In this document: piece by piece, positions 26,901-36,750 of the stretch | Position numbering within the stretch: the first letter of the stretch is position 1 | How the letters are laid out: each line of letters starts with the position of its first letter | Source: Pseudomonadota bacterium | GTDB taxonomy: Bacteria; Pseudomonadota; Gammaproteobacteria; Xanthomonadales; Xanthomonadaceae | NCBI GenBank assembly: GCA_018242445.1 | Contig: JAFEBW010000036.1 | Location: 16,012 to 80,011 of the forward strand | Reading direction: 5' to 3' | Length of the DNA stretch: 64,000 nt | Notes under the pieces: model-generated | Database searches by the model: none | Told to the model about the DNA's origin: nothing | The model's input: the letters and a program-made list of their open reading frames with translations, nothing else | Translations under genes and position numbers: made by a program

Positions 26901-29900
26901 CCGGGTTTGAGGTTGATGCCAATGTATTCCCACGCGACAACACCGCTACTGGGCAGGGTGGTGCGGGTACCGACATAACTGGTATCGATGTCCTTGCCAT
27001 TCACCCGCAGGCGCAGGTTTGCCCCAGCCGGCCCCTTCACCCGCACCCGCGTTTGTGCGGTGGCGAGCGTTTCCTGATCGACGGGCTCGATGAATGCGGC
27101 ATTGGCATCCAGCCCCGGCAGCAGATCGGGCAAGGGCACGGGTGCTGCCACTACCGGAGCAGCCTGAGGTGACGATCCAATCGGTGCGGTCTCGATGGGT
27201 GCGGAGGCTACTGTCGTCGGAGTGGTCTGTTGCCCGGGGAACACGGGCCGCGATGTTGGCCAAGCCTGGATCAACGAACCACCCATGTCGCCTACCGCGC
27301 CCAGAGGCGTGCCGCGCAGGGGCACCGAGGTGCCGTCTGGAACCACACCGTTCGGACCAAGCGTGCCGCTGGCAGGCAATGAACGCGCATCGAGATTCAA
27401 TGCGGCGGACGAATTGGTGCTGAGCAGGTTTTGCGCCCGCTGGGCGATTTCATCCGGCCGCACCAGAGCCAGCCGTCGCTCCTTGATCGCGGCGGTCACA
27501 TCCGCGCCACATTCGCGGATCGCGAAATCGGTTTTGTGCAACTCGCCGTTTTTCAGATCCACGAATTGACTGGAGGGATCTAGAGCATTGCGGTGATCGA
27601 GCACTTCCAGTGTGGTGCCCGGCGGCAAGGTGATCTTGTCCACGGCCGCCACCGTCGTGCGCGGGGTAAGGCCGTACAAGCTGTACTTGCCATCCCCGTC
27701 GGTGACCGCATAGGTGCCGTCGGCCAGCCAGATACGCACGCCAGGGATTCCCGGCTCACCCGGATCCTGCACCCGGTTGGCGTTGCAATCGGCATACACC
27801 TTGCCGATCAGCACGGCATGGTTGTCGAACACGCCGCCCAGCAATTGCACCCGGACGGTGGCCAGGTTGGACAACAAATCGCCGCTTTGCGCGCGCGCCG
27901 AATTGATGCCATTGCCGGACAATGCACTCGGCGTGACCGCCACCCGGTAGGTGACCACCACCTGTCCCCCGTTCGACACCATGCCCAGCGCAAATTGCAG
28001 TGCTCCATTGGCGCGGGTTGGATCGGGAACCACCTGGCCGCCGATGCGCGCACTGCCGCGCACATACTCGAAGCCCGGTGGTAACCAATCGGTGAGGATC
28101 ACGTCCTTGAGGTTCAATCCGCTTTGATCGCTCACCGTGATGGCATAGTCCAGAAAGTCGCCTACTTCGACGGCGGTCTTGCTGGCTGTTTTCTGCACGA
28201 TCAGGCCACTGGTGGCATGCGGATCCAGCGGTATATCGATCTGGATCGGGCCATCGCCGGTCAAGGTGAAATTGCCACCATAGGATCCCGGATCGACCAC
28301 GTTGCGCCCCAACGGTTGCAGCGCGGGCGGCAGTTGCGAGGGGAAGCGATAGCCAAGCGGCGGAGCAACCTGGAACGCATATGTGCTGGGTTTGACCAAC
28401 GGGAACACGAAAACACCATCGCCACCGGTGACCACGACATTGCTGGCCGGGGTCGTGCCATCGGCCTGGAATACCGAAGCCGGGCCACCCGGATGCCCGC
28501 CATTGCCACCGCCGGTCACATCGATCAGAGTGACGGTGGCGCCGGCCAGTGGCTGGTTGCTGTTGCTGTCATACACCACCCCGCGCGGATCGATCAGGAT
28601 GCTCGCGGAGATCGGCCCGGCGCCGGCACAGCCCAGCAGGGTCGCAGTGACGCGATCGTTCGGGAACACTTCGAGGATGCCGTCGCCGGTCACCACCGGG
28701 TGGGTCGTGGCGTCGGCCGTGGGCACATCGGGCTGGATGCGGAAGATGCCGGTATTCGGACCGGTCTCCACACCCATGAATGTTTCCACATCGTTGCCGA
28801 GCGCGGTATTCAGGCGGATCGGATAACTTTCGACCTGACTGCCATTCAGATTGCAAACAGCGGCATTGACCTGCACGAACAGCGGCGGCCCCAATCCGCT
28901 CTGGCTGATCGGGTGGGAATAGCCTCCGTCGGGATAAAAACCGATGGTCGCCGGCAGGCTCGGCAGTGGCAGGCTGACCGGATTGGAAGGCACCGTGATC
29001 GTTCCGGTGCTCATGTAATCGACATACCCGACATTGTCGATCATGCCCGCGGCATTGGCTCCAACGCTCACCGTGAACTGGCCGGTCAGGCTCGCGCCCG
29101 CAGCAAGGCTGGGCAGTCCCCAACCGATCGCATCCACGGTTGCGCCGGTCGGTGGCACGCTGACGTAGGTATTGAGAGGTTGCCCCAGAAGGTGAAACAG
29201 CTGTTGCGCCGTGCCCGCGACGCCCAGATTCTGGAACGTGGTATTGGCGGGAATTCCATCCCGCAGCACGACCAGATTCACCGATGCCCCGTCCACCTGG
29301 ACGCCTGTACCCAATGCAGGCGAGTTGCCGATATTGCTTTCGCTCAGGGTGTAAGTGACCGTGCCGCCCTGCACCGGATTGCTTGGGGTGGCGCTCTTGG
29401 TCACCGTGAGCGCAGGGCCACTGATTACCACCACCGTGTCCTGCGCGCTCACATGCTGGCGCTGCACGGCGCTGGTGGCATCGAGCTGCATGCTCGCCGA
29501 CTGCCCCGGGCTTGCGGCGGGCACCGCGCCGACAACCAGCAGGTTGACGCTGGCACCCGGATTCAGGGTCACTCCGGTGGCCGGGCTGGGACTGCCGCCG
29601 AATCCATTCACCAGCACCGGTTCGCCGGGATCAACGACGCCGTTGCCATTGAGATCCTCCACGACCTGCGCGCCCACGGGCGTGAAGGTATTGCCGGCAA
29701 GCAACTGCAGATCGAGTTCACAGGTTTCCGGCGTATTGCCGGCATTGCCGAGCACATGGGGCAAGACGTAGTTCGATCCAGGCACCCGAACCACGGTCTG
29801 GCCGGGGGTCAACGTGCAAACCTCGATCGGTTGCACGAACACGCTGACGGTGTTGGATTGGACGCGCACCGTCAAACCGCTGGCGGCGTCCACGAAAGTG

Positions 29901-30052
29901 CCGTTCGCGGTGTTGTCAATCTGGGTTCCGGCCGGCGGTGGAGCCGTCAGTGCGGGTGTTGCGGCTGTCGCCAAGAACAAGGCAAGCCCCGCCGCCGCCC
30001 ATCGTCGCAGGCGACTTGCCTTCTTCGACGGTGATTCAGAGCGATCTTGCAT
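23960..30052 (-). CDS. Giant DUF11/SdrD-B protein with C-terminal outer-membrane barrel
   Basis: A 2030-residue protein. A signal peptide (ending ~residue 36, PALTA|PPPAG) is followed by a module shared with the next gene (PPPAGTQIDNTANGTFVDAASG). Several DUF11-type beta domains follow (e.g. KTASKTAVEVGDFLDYAITV ~residue 630) and an SdrD-B-like domain (VYADCNANRVQDPGEPGIPG ~750). A Pro-rich linker lies near ~960 and Ig-like domains at ~1000-1180. From ~1186 (MAVGLVEGVLDLRRL) to ~2000 there is an aromatic-rich alternating pattern typical of an outer-membrane beta-barrel, ending FYLRFRFKFGSDLFE. It is probably a self-anchored surface protein or a porter for the cluster's secreted partners. Function not established. 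Confidence 0.8.
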   Translation of the reverse strand: MQDRSESPSKKASRLRRWAAAGLALFLATAATPALTAPPPAGTQIDNTANGTFVDAASGLTVRVQSNTVSVFVQPIEVCTLTPGQTVVRVPGSNYVLPHVLGNAGNTPETCELDLQLLAGNTFTPVGAQVVEDLNGNGVVDPGEPVLVNGFGGSPSPATGVTLNPGASVNLLVVGAVPAASPGQSASMQLDATSAVQRQHVSAQDTVVVISGPALTVTKSATPSNPVQGGTVTYTLSESNIGNSPALGTGVQVDGASVNLVVLRDGIPANTTFQNLGVAGTAQQLFHLLGQPLNTYVSVPPTGATVDAIGWGLPSLAAGASLTGQFTVSVGANAAGMIDNVGYVDYMSTGTITVPSNPVSLPLPSLPATIGFYPDGGYSHPISQSGLGPPLFVQVNAAVCNLNGSQVESYPIRLNTALGNDVETFMGVETGPNTGIFRIQPDVPTADATTHPVVTGDGILEVFPNDRVTATLLGCAGAGPISASILIDPRGVVYDSNSNQPLAGATVTLIDVTGGGNGGHPGGPASVFQADGTTPASNVVVTGGDGVFVFPLVKPSTYAFQVAPPLGYRFPSQLPPALQPLGRNVVDPGSYGGNFTLTGDGPIQIDIPLDPHATSGLIVQKTASKTAVEVGDFLDYAITVSDQSGLNLKDVILTDWLPPGFEYVRGSARIGGQVVPDPTRANGALQFALGMVSNGGQVVVTYRVAVTPSALSGNGINSARAQSGDLLSNLATVRVQLLGGVFDNHAVLIGKVYADCNANRVQDPGEPGIPGVRIWLADGTYAVTDGDGKYSLYGLTPRTTVAAVDKITLPPGTTLEVLDHRNALDPSSQFVDLKNGELHKTDFAIRECGADVTAAIKERRLALVRPDEIAQRAQNLLSTNSSAALNLDARSLPASGTLGPNGVVPDGTSVPLRGTPLGAVGDMGGSLIQAWPTSRPVFPGQQTTPTTVASAPIETAPIGSSPQAAPVVAAPVPLPDLLPGLDANAAFIEPVDQETLATAQTRVRVKGPAGANLRLRVNGKDIDTSYVGTRTTLPSSGVVAWEYIGINLKPGENTLELSAVDGFGIERGKSVVHVIAPGNLAKLRIVVPDKAVADATTPIRVKVEALDAAGVPVTSRVPVTLQTDQGIWQVEDLNKDEPGTQTFIEGGSAEFALLPPANPANATLHVQSGSIQSDQKLTFTPFLRPMMAVGLVEGVLDLRRLDPRSIQTTDGTEGFERAIEGFSHDFDHGKADVSGRTQVFLKGKVLGSTLLTLGYDSDKPSDTQLFRDIQPNRFYPIYGDSSVKGFDAQSTGKLYVRLDHGTSYVLLGDYSTQTDNPARQITQYTRALYGLRAHGVMNGLTTDVFASHTASTQTVVEIPGNGTSGPYQLDPRGVINSQQVDLIVRDRTQTNVIVSDKPLTPFVDYTIEPITGLLLFSAPVPTVDANLNPVFIRVNYEVDNGGPRHWVGGLAAEWQVAKAFAFGVSGVRDEDPAKRLDLYGFDFTLRFGANSTLVGEFAHSNTPDHGSGNAERLEWRGQAERLQGRIWGIHSDAAFQNPSAMQSAGQGQYGVQLGYKLTDQDRIVVEGLRTVSPSINGSQAGVSASLQHNFAHDVRLSVGVRHAQGQAQTTIPSSNGSLPPTTAVDFTSGFVRVDAPVPGLPKANVFAQYERAFDKDAQVSSLGGTYSLGNLGKLYFRHDSSNSLSGAFGLNPAVNQYTTVFGLQTTLADKTELFNEYRIGQGIDGRAAEDAIGLRHLWQLAPGLAMSGTAEKIKPVSGKVGDESQALTAAISDTRSDIWKSSARLEWRESLQTQSWLATAATAYKLSPDWTVLARGYYNDVQNRGGNTGAQHQGEFQGGFAYRPADNDLWNALGMVGYKRNQDTTLPTGQQIDEQAWIFLTQVEMQPSQPWDITTRLATKFARDDSNGIRSSGWTTLVGGRVTRDIGERWDAGLQAYTSWGFGSRHRAAGVELGYLLRRNFWLSIGYNVVGFNDPDLAGGAYTQDGFYLRFRFKFGSDLFESVGDMKAARSQANAAENVWNSPGNDAHGP

Positions 30053-30101
30053 GATTCATGGCCCGTCCCGAGTGATCGCCCGCGAGATCGCATAAAGCCA
30101 T

Positions 30102-30140
30102 CGCCCCACCCTCGGGAATGCGTATTCCGGGGGTGGGGCG
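30102..30140. other. Strong intercistronic stem-loop in the DUF11 operon
   Basis: Arms CGCCCCACCC (30102-30111) and GGGTGGGGCG (30131-30140), plus an inner GGAATGCGTATTCC, form a stable hairpin between the 888- and 2030-residue genes. There is no U-tract on the minus strand, so partial termination or mRNA protection is more likely than full termination. Confidence 0.6.
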
Positions 30141-30180
30141 AGGCAGGCATCGCACGCGTTGAGGCGACAGGGCGCCGCGG

Positions 30181-32847
30181 TTACTGCTGAACTTTGACTC
30201 CGAACACCACCACTGCGTTTTGTGCCGGGTTCAAGGCGCCTACTGTCGCGGAGACCGTGCCGGTTGAACCGATGCCAGGGCTCGTGACCGTACCCACCGT
30301 GGTCGTGGCGGCCGAACTCAGCGTGGTGTAAGCCGGCGTGGCATCGGAAACCACCACGCTTGTGGCAGCCGCGGTACCAACGTTGGTCACGGTGATCTGG
30401 TACAGCACGCATTGGCCAGGTAGCGCATTGACGTTGGCCATGCTGTATACCGTACCGCCGGTCGGACCCGAACAGGTCGCATCCAGCGCCTGCATCTTCA
30501 CCAATTGCAGGTTGCCGGCAATGATGGTGGTGCCGTTGGTGGCCGTCGCCACCGGCGGGGCCGGCGAAGTGTAGGTGCCGTTAGCCGTCGTCACCGTGAT
30601 CGTGGAGACATCAACATCACCCACCTGCGCGCCAGAAGGAGCGGTGACTTTGTCGAAAATCGTGATCGACTGGCCCGGTGCCAAACCACCGGACAAGCCC
30701 GGCAACGCCTGGATGCCTGCTGCCGGCACGATGGGATCGGTGGCATCGAGCACGCCGTTGTTGTTGGCGTCGTAGTACAGCACCGACGTCCAGCCCGCCT
30801 TGATATCGGCTGCGGACAGGGTAATCGTCGACGCCGTGCCGTTGCCTTCCACCGAGTTGCCATTGTTGGTCAGGTGCTGCGTATAAACGACCGTGCCACC
30901 GGGATAGGTCTGGTTGGTGTTGTTGGGCGCGATGGTAATCGCACGGATCTGGTTCACGGTCACCGCGTCGTGAATCGTGTCATGGGCACCGGAGGCCGAG
31001 GAAACCGCACGGAAGTAGGTGTCGGAAGTCCCGGCAACGGAGCCAGCGCCGGTCGCCGGCACGGTTACTACGGCGCATACCACCACGTTGCCACCGGCAG
31101 GAACGGACGGGGTCGTGCTGATCGTGGCGCCCGTCGTGGAACAGTTGCCCGCGCCGCCATCCAGCTTGAACACCACCGTCCAGCCGGGCGGCAGGGTGAT
31201 GCTGGAGAAATTGGCGACGTTGCTGGCGGCGAGATTATAAGAGTCGCTCACCGGCCCGGTGTTGTTGACGTAGATGGTGAAGGTGGAGCTCGCACCCGGA
31301 TTGACGGTGTTGGTGATGACCGGGGTCGGTTCGGGGCCAGCGCCTTGGCCCGGCGCCGGAGGCGCGGGAGGTGTGGTCACAGCGCTGTTGTTGGTCAGGT
31401 CAACCGAGTCCGCCGTCACCGAAGTCAAGGTATCGGTGGTCGTCGTGGACACGGTCGGGTTGATCGTCGAAGTAGCTTTCTTGATCAGGTTGAACGGGCC
31501 GCCGCTGGCATTGGCCGGCAACTGCGCCTTGACGATCACGTTGTACGAAGCACCGGGGGCAAGCGGACCCGTATCCGGAATGCCATTGCCATTGGTATCG
31601 ACCAGCGGGGTGACACCATCGCTCTTGAAGAGCGTGAAAGTGGTGCCCACTGGGAACGTGTTGCTGACGAAGGTGATGTCGAAGGTATCGGTCGCGTTGC
31701 CGGTGTTGGTCACGACGTTGGTGAAGCTCACCAGCGTACCGGGGTTGGCACTGGCGACGGTTGAACCGGTCATCGTCACACCGGCGGTTGTGGTGGCGGT
31801 GACGTTGAACGGAACCGTATTGGAATTGCCGGAAACGGTGGTGCCCGAGCCGTCGTTATAGGACTCGGTCGCTGTGTTGTTCTGCACGCCAGCCAATGTA
31901 CCGGCCTTGACGTTCACCTGGAATGTGATGGTCCCGGATTGGCCCGGAGTGACCTGATTCACCACATAGGTGAGGGTGCCACTGCCGGCGTTGTAGGACG
32001 AAGTGATGGTGTTCGGCGCAGTGCCGGTGGTGCCCCCGGAATCCGAAAGTGCCGTGGCGCCGGTAATCGACCAGCGGCTGGATGCGGCGATATACGCCAT
32101 GCCGGAAGGCACGATATCGGTGACCGTCACCGTGGTCGCGGTGTTGTTGCCGTTGTTGGTGTACGTCAGCGTATAGGTGTACGGACCCGAGCCCGGGGCG
32201 CCCGAACTGGCACTGATGCCCTTGGTCAACGCGATCACCGCATTGCTGGTGACTTTGGTGGTGTCGGTGTTGGTAGCCGTCTTGGTGCCATCGAACTGGC
32301 TGGTAGCAGTGACCGTCATCACGTTCTGCTGGCCGGTCGTCGCCGTCACCGGAACCGTGGCAACCACGATGAAGCGGAAGCTGGCGCCGGAAGCGAGCGA
32401 ACCGGAATTGGTGATCGCCGGGCCCACGGGCTGGCCGCTGCCGTTGTCGGCAAAGATCTGGATGTTGGACATGTTGAACGGGCCGCTGGTGTTCACCGCG
32501 CCCAGATTGAACGTGTCCGAACCGTTACCGGTATTGGTGACCGTGTGCGGGTAGTACACCACCGAGCCCGGGGTCGCGGTTTGGGTCTGGGTCGAGACCA
32601 GGGTGAGGCTGGCTACCTGCAGAACGATGGTCTGTACCGGATTGGAGGTGACCTGCCTACCGATACCAGAGGCGTCGGTGTACGTGGCGGAAGCCTGGTT
32701 GCCAATGGACGTTCCGGCCGGCGGCGGCACCGCGCCTGCAATCCCGGAAAGGCATAGCAGCATCAATATGGCCATCAAGGAAGCGATGCGACGGTACAGT
32801 CCAGCCGTTGGTTTCACGCTGGGAATGCCGGTTCGGGTGGCGATCAT
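30181..32847 (-). CDS. Secreted DUF11-repeat protein
   Basis: An 888-residue protein. The signal peptide ends ~residue 39 (LSGIAGA|VPPPAG). The mature part is a chain of DUF11-like beta domains with the recurring TVTNTGNxxDTF signature (at ~110, ~380 and ~850), calcium-type loops (DTNGNGIPDTG, DANNNGVLDATDP) and few cysteines. The N-terminal module PPPAGTSIGNQASATYTDASG matches that of the 2030-residue neighbour. It has no barrel and no sorting signal. ATG 32847 follows AGGAGCATCG. Its likely role is as a surface or matrix component partnered with the barrel protein; inference. Confidence 0.8.
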   Translation of the reverse strand: MIATRTGIPSVKPTAGLYRRIASLMAILMLLCLSGIAGAVPPPAGTSIGNQASATYTDASGIGRQVTSNPVQTIVLQVASLTLVSTQTQTATPGSVVYYPHTVTNTGNGSDTFNLGAVNTSGPFNMSNIQIFADNGSGQPVGPAITNSGSLASGASFRFIVVATVPVTATTGQQNVMTVTATSQFDGTKTATNTDTTKVTSNAVIALTKGISASSGAPGSGPYTYTLTYTNNGNNTATTVTVTDIVPSGMAYIAASSRWSITGATALSDSGGTTGTAPNTITSSYNAGSGTLTYVVNQVTPGQSGTITFQVNVKAGTLAGVQNNTATESYNDGSGTTVSGNSNTVPFNVTATTTAGVTMTGSTVASANPGTLVSFTNVVTNTGNATDTFDITFVSNTFPVGTTFTLFKSDGVTPLVDTNGNGIPDTGPLAPGASYNVIVKAQLPANASGGPFNLIKKATSTINPTVSTTTTDTLTSVTADSVDLTNNSAVTTPPAPPAPGQGAGPEPTPVITNTVNPGASSTFTIYVNNTGPVSDSYNLAASNVANFSSITLPPGWTVVFKLDGGAGNCSTTGATISTTPSVPAGGNVVVCAVVTVPATGAGSVAGTSDTYFRAVSSASGAHDTIHDAVTVNQIRAITIAPNNTNQTYPGGTVVYTQHLTNNGNSVEGNGTASTITLSAADIKAGWTSVLYYDANNNGVLDATDPIVPAAGIQALPGLSGGLAPGQSITIFDKVTAPSGAQVGDVDVSTITVTTANGTYTSPAPPVATATNGTTIIAGNLQLVKMQALDATCSGPTGGTVYSMANVNALPGQCVLYQITVTNVGTAAATSVVVSDATPAYTTLSSAATTTVGTVTSPGIGSTGTVSATVGALNPAQNAVVVFGVKVQQ

Positions 32848-32927
32848 GATCGATGCTCCTGGAAAGTCTTCAATTCGTTGCAGAAAGTAAAGCCACGTAA
32901 AACAACAGCATCCAATTCGGAAATCGT

Positions 32928-33461
32928 TTATTTCTTCGGCGCGGCCGCAGTCGGTTCTGCGGGCAGCGGTGCATCCACATGCACGTTCAACTGCACGGTC
33001 TTGGATTGTTTCGGATCGAGGTTACCGAGATCCCAACGCAGTGCCCGGATATCAGCCAACGGAACCGGCTCGCGAAGGGGTTTGCCATCCTTGCCGTTGA
33101 CATTGCGCATCAAAGGCATGGAAGCGAAGTTCTGCCCATCGACACTGGCCATGGCGCCAGCAGGTAGTCCGCTGTCGGGCTTGAGGGTCGTGCCTTTTGG
33201 GATCGGCAGCTTGGCCAGCAGGTGCTGGGCGGCCGAAGTCCCCTTATTGGTGTAAGTAGCCCGGTATTGCAGGGTATCGCCCGGCTTGGCATCGGCGGCC
33301 GAACGCAGACTCTCGTGGCCAGCCTCGACCACAACCTTCTTGACTTCCAGTTGTGAACTGACATCTGCAGCAGCGCGAGCTGGCGCAGGCCCAACCACGG
33401 CCAAAGCCAAACCCGCCGCAACCACGAACGTCGTCCACGAATGAGTGGCTTTGTTGAACAC
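32928..33461 (-). CDS. Small periplasmic single-DUF11-domain protein
   Basis: A 177-residue protein from GTG 33461 preceded by GGGAGGATATTC. The signal peptide ends PARA|AADVS (~residue 31). A single DUF11-like domain follows (LEVKKVVVEAGHESLRSAADAK, PGDTLQYRATYTNKGTSAAQ). It is the first gene of the surface-protein operon, 80 bp upstream of the 888-residue gene. It may be an assembly or chaperone-like component, but this is a guess from size and position. Confidence 0.75.
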   Translation of the reverse strand: MFNKATHSWTTFVVAAGLALAVVGPAPARAAADVSSQLEVKKVVVEAGHESLRSAADAKPGDTLQYRATYTNKGTSAAQHLLAKLPIPKGTTLKPDSGLPAGAMASVDGQNFASMPLMRNVNGKDGKPLREPVPLADIRALRWDLGNLDPKQSKTVQLNVHVDAPLPAEPTAAAPKK

Positions 33462-33529
33462 GAATATCCTCCCCTATGCCCGTGTCGTCGGCATGCGAGC
33501 CATCCGACACCGCATGTCACGATATGAAA

Positions 33530-33560
33530 AATATAGATCACGGCCCGCGTAAATCGACAA
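33530..33560 (-). promoter_or_regulatory. Candidate promoter of the DUF11 operon
   Basis: On the minus strand TTGTCG (33560-33555) and TATATT (33535-33530) are separated by 19 bp, longer than ideal. They sit about 70 bp upstream of the GTG at 33461. This is the most AT-rich part of the 33462-33848 gap. Confidence 0.35.
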
Positions 33561-33585
33561 ACGGTATCATTCAGCAGACAAATGG

Positions 33586-33595
33586 CCCCCCCCCC
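33586..33595. repeat. Homopolymer C10/G10 tract upstream of the DUF11 operon
   Basis: Ten consecutive C on the plus strand (G on the operon's strand) lie about 125 bp upstream of the first surface-protein gene and about 26 bp upstream of the candidate -35. Tracts of this length are prone to slipped-strand changes. Confidence 0.7.
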
Positions 33596-33637
33596 TCCGC
33601 GCAAAGAAAATCTTCGCTCTTCAAGTCATGCCTGCAG

Positions 33638-33654
33638 GTGACGCTGCGCGTCAC
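33638..33654. other. 17-bp inverted repeat between ettA and the DUF11 operon
   Basis: GTGACGC-TGC-GCGTCAC is a perfect inverted repeat in the divergent intergenic region. It could be an operator. The half-site spacing does not fit CRP/Clp. Confidence 0.4.
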
Positions 33655-33777
33655 AGGACAATAGTGCGTTTGCAGAAAACGCAACGTCTGTACGACGGGA
33701 CCAGGTTCCGCCACGAACCATGGTTGATCGCTTCTTACGGACTTTGGTGGTTCTGATCAGTGGTGGACGGCGTCCGC

Positions 33778-33783
33778 TATAAT
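33778..33783 (+). promoter_or_regulatory. -10 element upstream of ettA
   Basis: A perfect TATAAT lies 66 bp before the ettA start. No good -35 is seen at the standard distance; TTCTGA at 33751-33756 is 21 bp away. It is followed by a GC-rich leader. Confidence 0.45.
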
Positions 33784-33848
33784 TTCCCGATCCGTCTTTC
33801 ATCCTCAGGCGAGCACGCGCCGGATAGCGCGCGCTCGGGAGATCACGC

Positions 33849-35506
<1,658 letters not shown>

Positions 35507-35510
<4 letters not shown>

Positions 35511-35572
35511 TGCAGGCATGCCTGCACTGGGACTGGCGCGCTCGCGCAGCGCGCGGGCGCCTTGGCCAGTCC
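35507..35572. repeat. GTAG-headed palindrome cluster on the ettA stop codon
   Basis: GTAG (whose TAG is the ettA stop) leads into the perfect 20-bp palindrome AGTGCAGGCATGCCTGCACT (35509-35528). A nested hairpin follows, with outer arms GGACTGG and CCAGTCC and an inner GCGCGCTCGCGCAGCGCGC. The GTAG head plus stem is the hallmark of the SMAG-type REP elements described in Stenotrophomonas. Confidence 0.75.
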
Positions 35573-35667
35573 GTCATCCCCGCGCAAGCGGGGATCCAGC
35601 GTCTTCAGTTTTTCCGCACGCCCATTTCATCCAAAGCCACTGGATTCCCGCTTGCGCGGGAATGACG
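35573..35667. repeat. Inverted pair of GGATTCCCGC/GCGGGAATGAC hairpins
   Basis: GTCATCCCCGCGCAAGCGGG, continuing GATCCAG, and the inverted CTGGATTCCCGCTTGCGCGG, continuing GAATGAC, face each other across 40 bp, between ettA and pyrF. Same family as the tandem units at 269-397. Confidence 0.8.
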
Positions 35668-35686
35668 AGCCAAAGCAAGGTCCCTC

Positions 35687-36514
35687 ATGAACTTCGTCGC
35701 CACTCTCAGAAATCGTTGGAATTCTTCCAACTCGCTGGTCTGCGTTGGCCTCGACCCGGAGCCGGCGAAGTTTCCGCAGCGCATGGCGGGCGACGCGCAG
35801 GCCACCTTCGAGTTCTGCCGCGCCATCGTCGATGCCACGGCCGAGTACGTGTGCTGCTTCAAGCCGCAGATCGCGCACTTCGCCGCACTGGGTGCCGAGG
35901 ACGCGCTCGCGCGCCTGATCGCGCACATCCACGCCGCGCATCCGGGCGTGCCGGTGATCCTCGACGCCAAACGCGGCGACATCGGCAGCACCGCGCAGAA
36001 CTACGCCATCGAGGCCTTCGACCGCCACGGCGCGGATGCCGTCACCGCCAATCCCTATCTCGGTCGCGATTCGGTGCAGCCGCTGCTCGATCGCGCCGAC
36101 AAGGGCGTGGTGATCCTCTGCCGCACGTCCAATCCCGGCTCAGGCGATTTTCAGGATCTGGACGTGCGCGATGACCGTGGTCGCGAACGCCCGTTGTACC
36201 AGCACGTTGCCCACGCGGTGGCGCACGACTGGAACGGCCACGGCAACTGCGCATTGGTGGTCGGCGCAACATGGCCGGCGCAATTGCGCGAGGTACGCGC
36301 GATCGTCGGCGACATGCCCCTGCTCATCCCCGGCATCGGCGCGCAGGGCGGCGACGTGGAAGCCGTGCTGCGGCATGGCAAAGACAGCCACGGCGCGGGG
36401 CTGATTGTCAGTTCTTCGCGGGCGATCCTCTACGCAGGCTCCGGTGAGGATTTCGCCGAGGCGGCTGGCAAGGCCGCGCGCGAGTTGCGCGATACGATCA
36501 ACCGCTTCCGCTGA
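35687..36514 (+). CDS. pyrF: Orotidine 5'-phosphate decarboxylase (long form)
   Basis: A 275-residue enzyme that decarboxylates OMP to UMP, the last step of de novo pyrimidine synthesis. The catalytic motif [12 protein letters not shown] (Lys and Asp) is clear. [15 protein letters not shown] at the N-terminus and [12 protein letters not shown] and [10 protein letters not shown] at the phosphate site follow the type-2 PyrF family (~270 residues), which differs from the short ~230-residue E. coli type. ATG 35687 gives the canonical start. No pyrimidine gene is adjacent. Confidence 0.95.
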   Translation: MNFVATLRNRWNSSNSLVCVGLDPEPAKFPQRMAGDAQATFEFCRAIVDATAEYVCCFKPQIAHFAALGAEDALARLIAHIHAAHPGVPVILDAKRGDIGSTAQNYAIEAFDRHGADAVTANPYLGRDSVQPLLDRADKGVVILCRTSNPGSGDFQDLDVRDDRGRERPLYQHVAHAVAHDWNGHGNCALVVGATWPAQLREVRAIVGDMPLLIPGIGAQGGDVEAVLRHGKDSHGAGLIVSSSRAILYAGSGEDFAEAAGKAARELRDTINRFR

Positions 36515-36575
36515 GCGCGCGCCTTACTTTGGAACGATGCCTCCGGAGACCTCCGGAGAGCCCAAAAACAAGCTC

Positions 36576-36750
36576 CTTCCCCCGCTTGCGGGGGGTGATG
36601 AGGCGCGCATACGAACTGCCGGTGGCAGTTCGTGCGCCGAAGAACGCCCGGCAGGGCAGGACAGGTTGGGATGGGGGCGAGTACTCGCGTTTGACTTCTC
36701 AAACGCCTGTTCGCCCCCCACCCTGTCCCTCCCCCGCAGGCGGGGGAGGG
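36576..36750. repeat. Composite repeat overlapping the glycosyltransferase 3' end
   Basis: The left arm CCTTCCCCCGCTTGCGGGGG precedes GCGCGCATACGAACTGCCGG, continuing TGGCAGTTCG (the hairpin shared with 8297-8521). The right arm CCACCCTGTCCCTCCCCCGC, continuing AGGCGGGGGAGGG, lies inside the 3' end of the glycosyltransferase gene and is translated as PPPPAGEGQGGGRTG. Confidence 0.8.

Noticed and set aside
28124..30034. 636-codon plus-strand open frame
   Set aside because: Shadow of the giant DUF11/barrel gene, whose minus-strand frame has a signal peptide and domain repeats.
33638..33654. CRP/Clp-binding site between ettA and the DUF11 operon
   Set aside because: Half-sites GTGA and TCAC are nine bases apart, not six, so it does not fit the CRP consensus.
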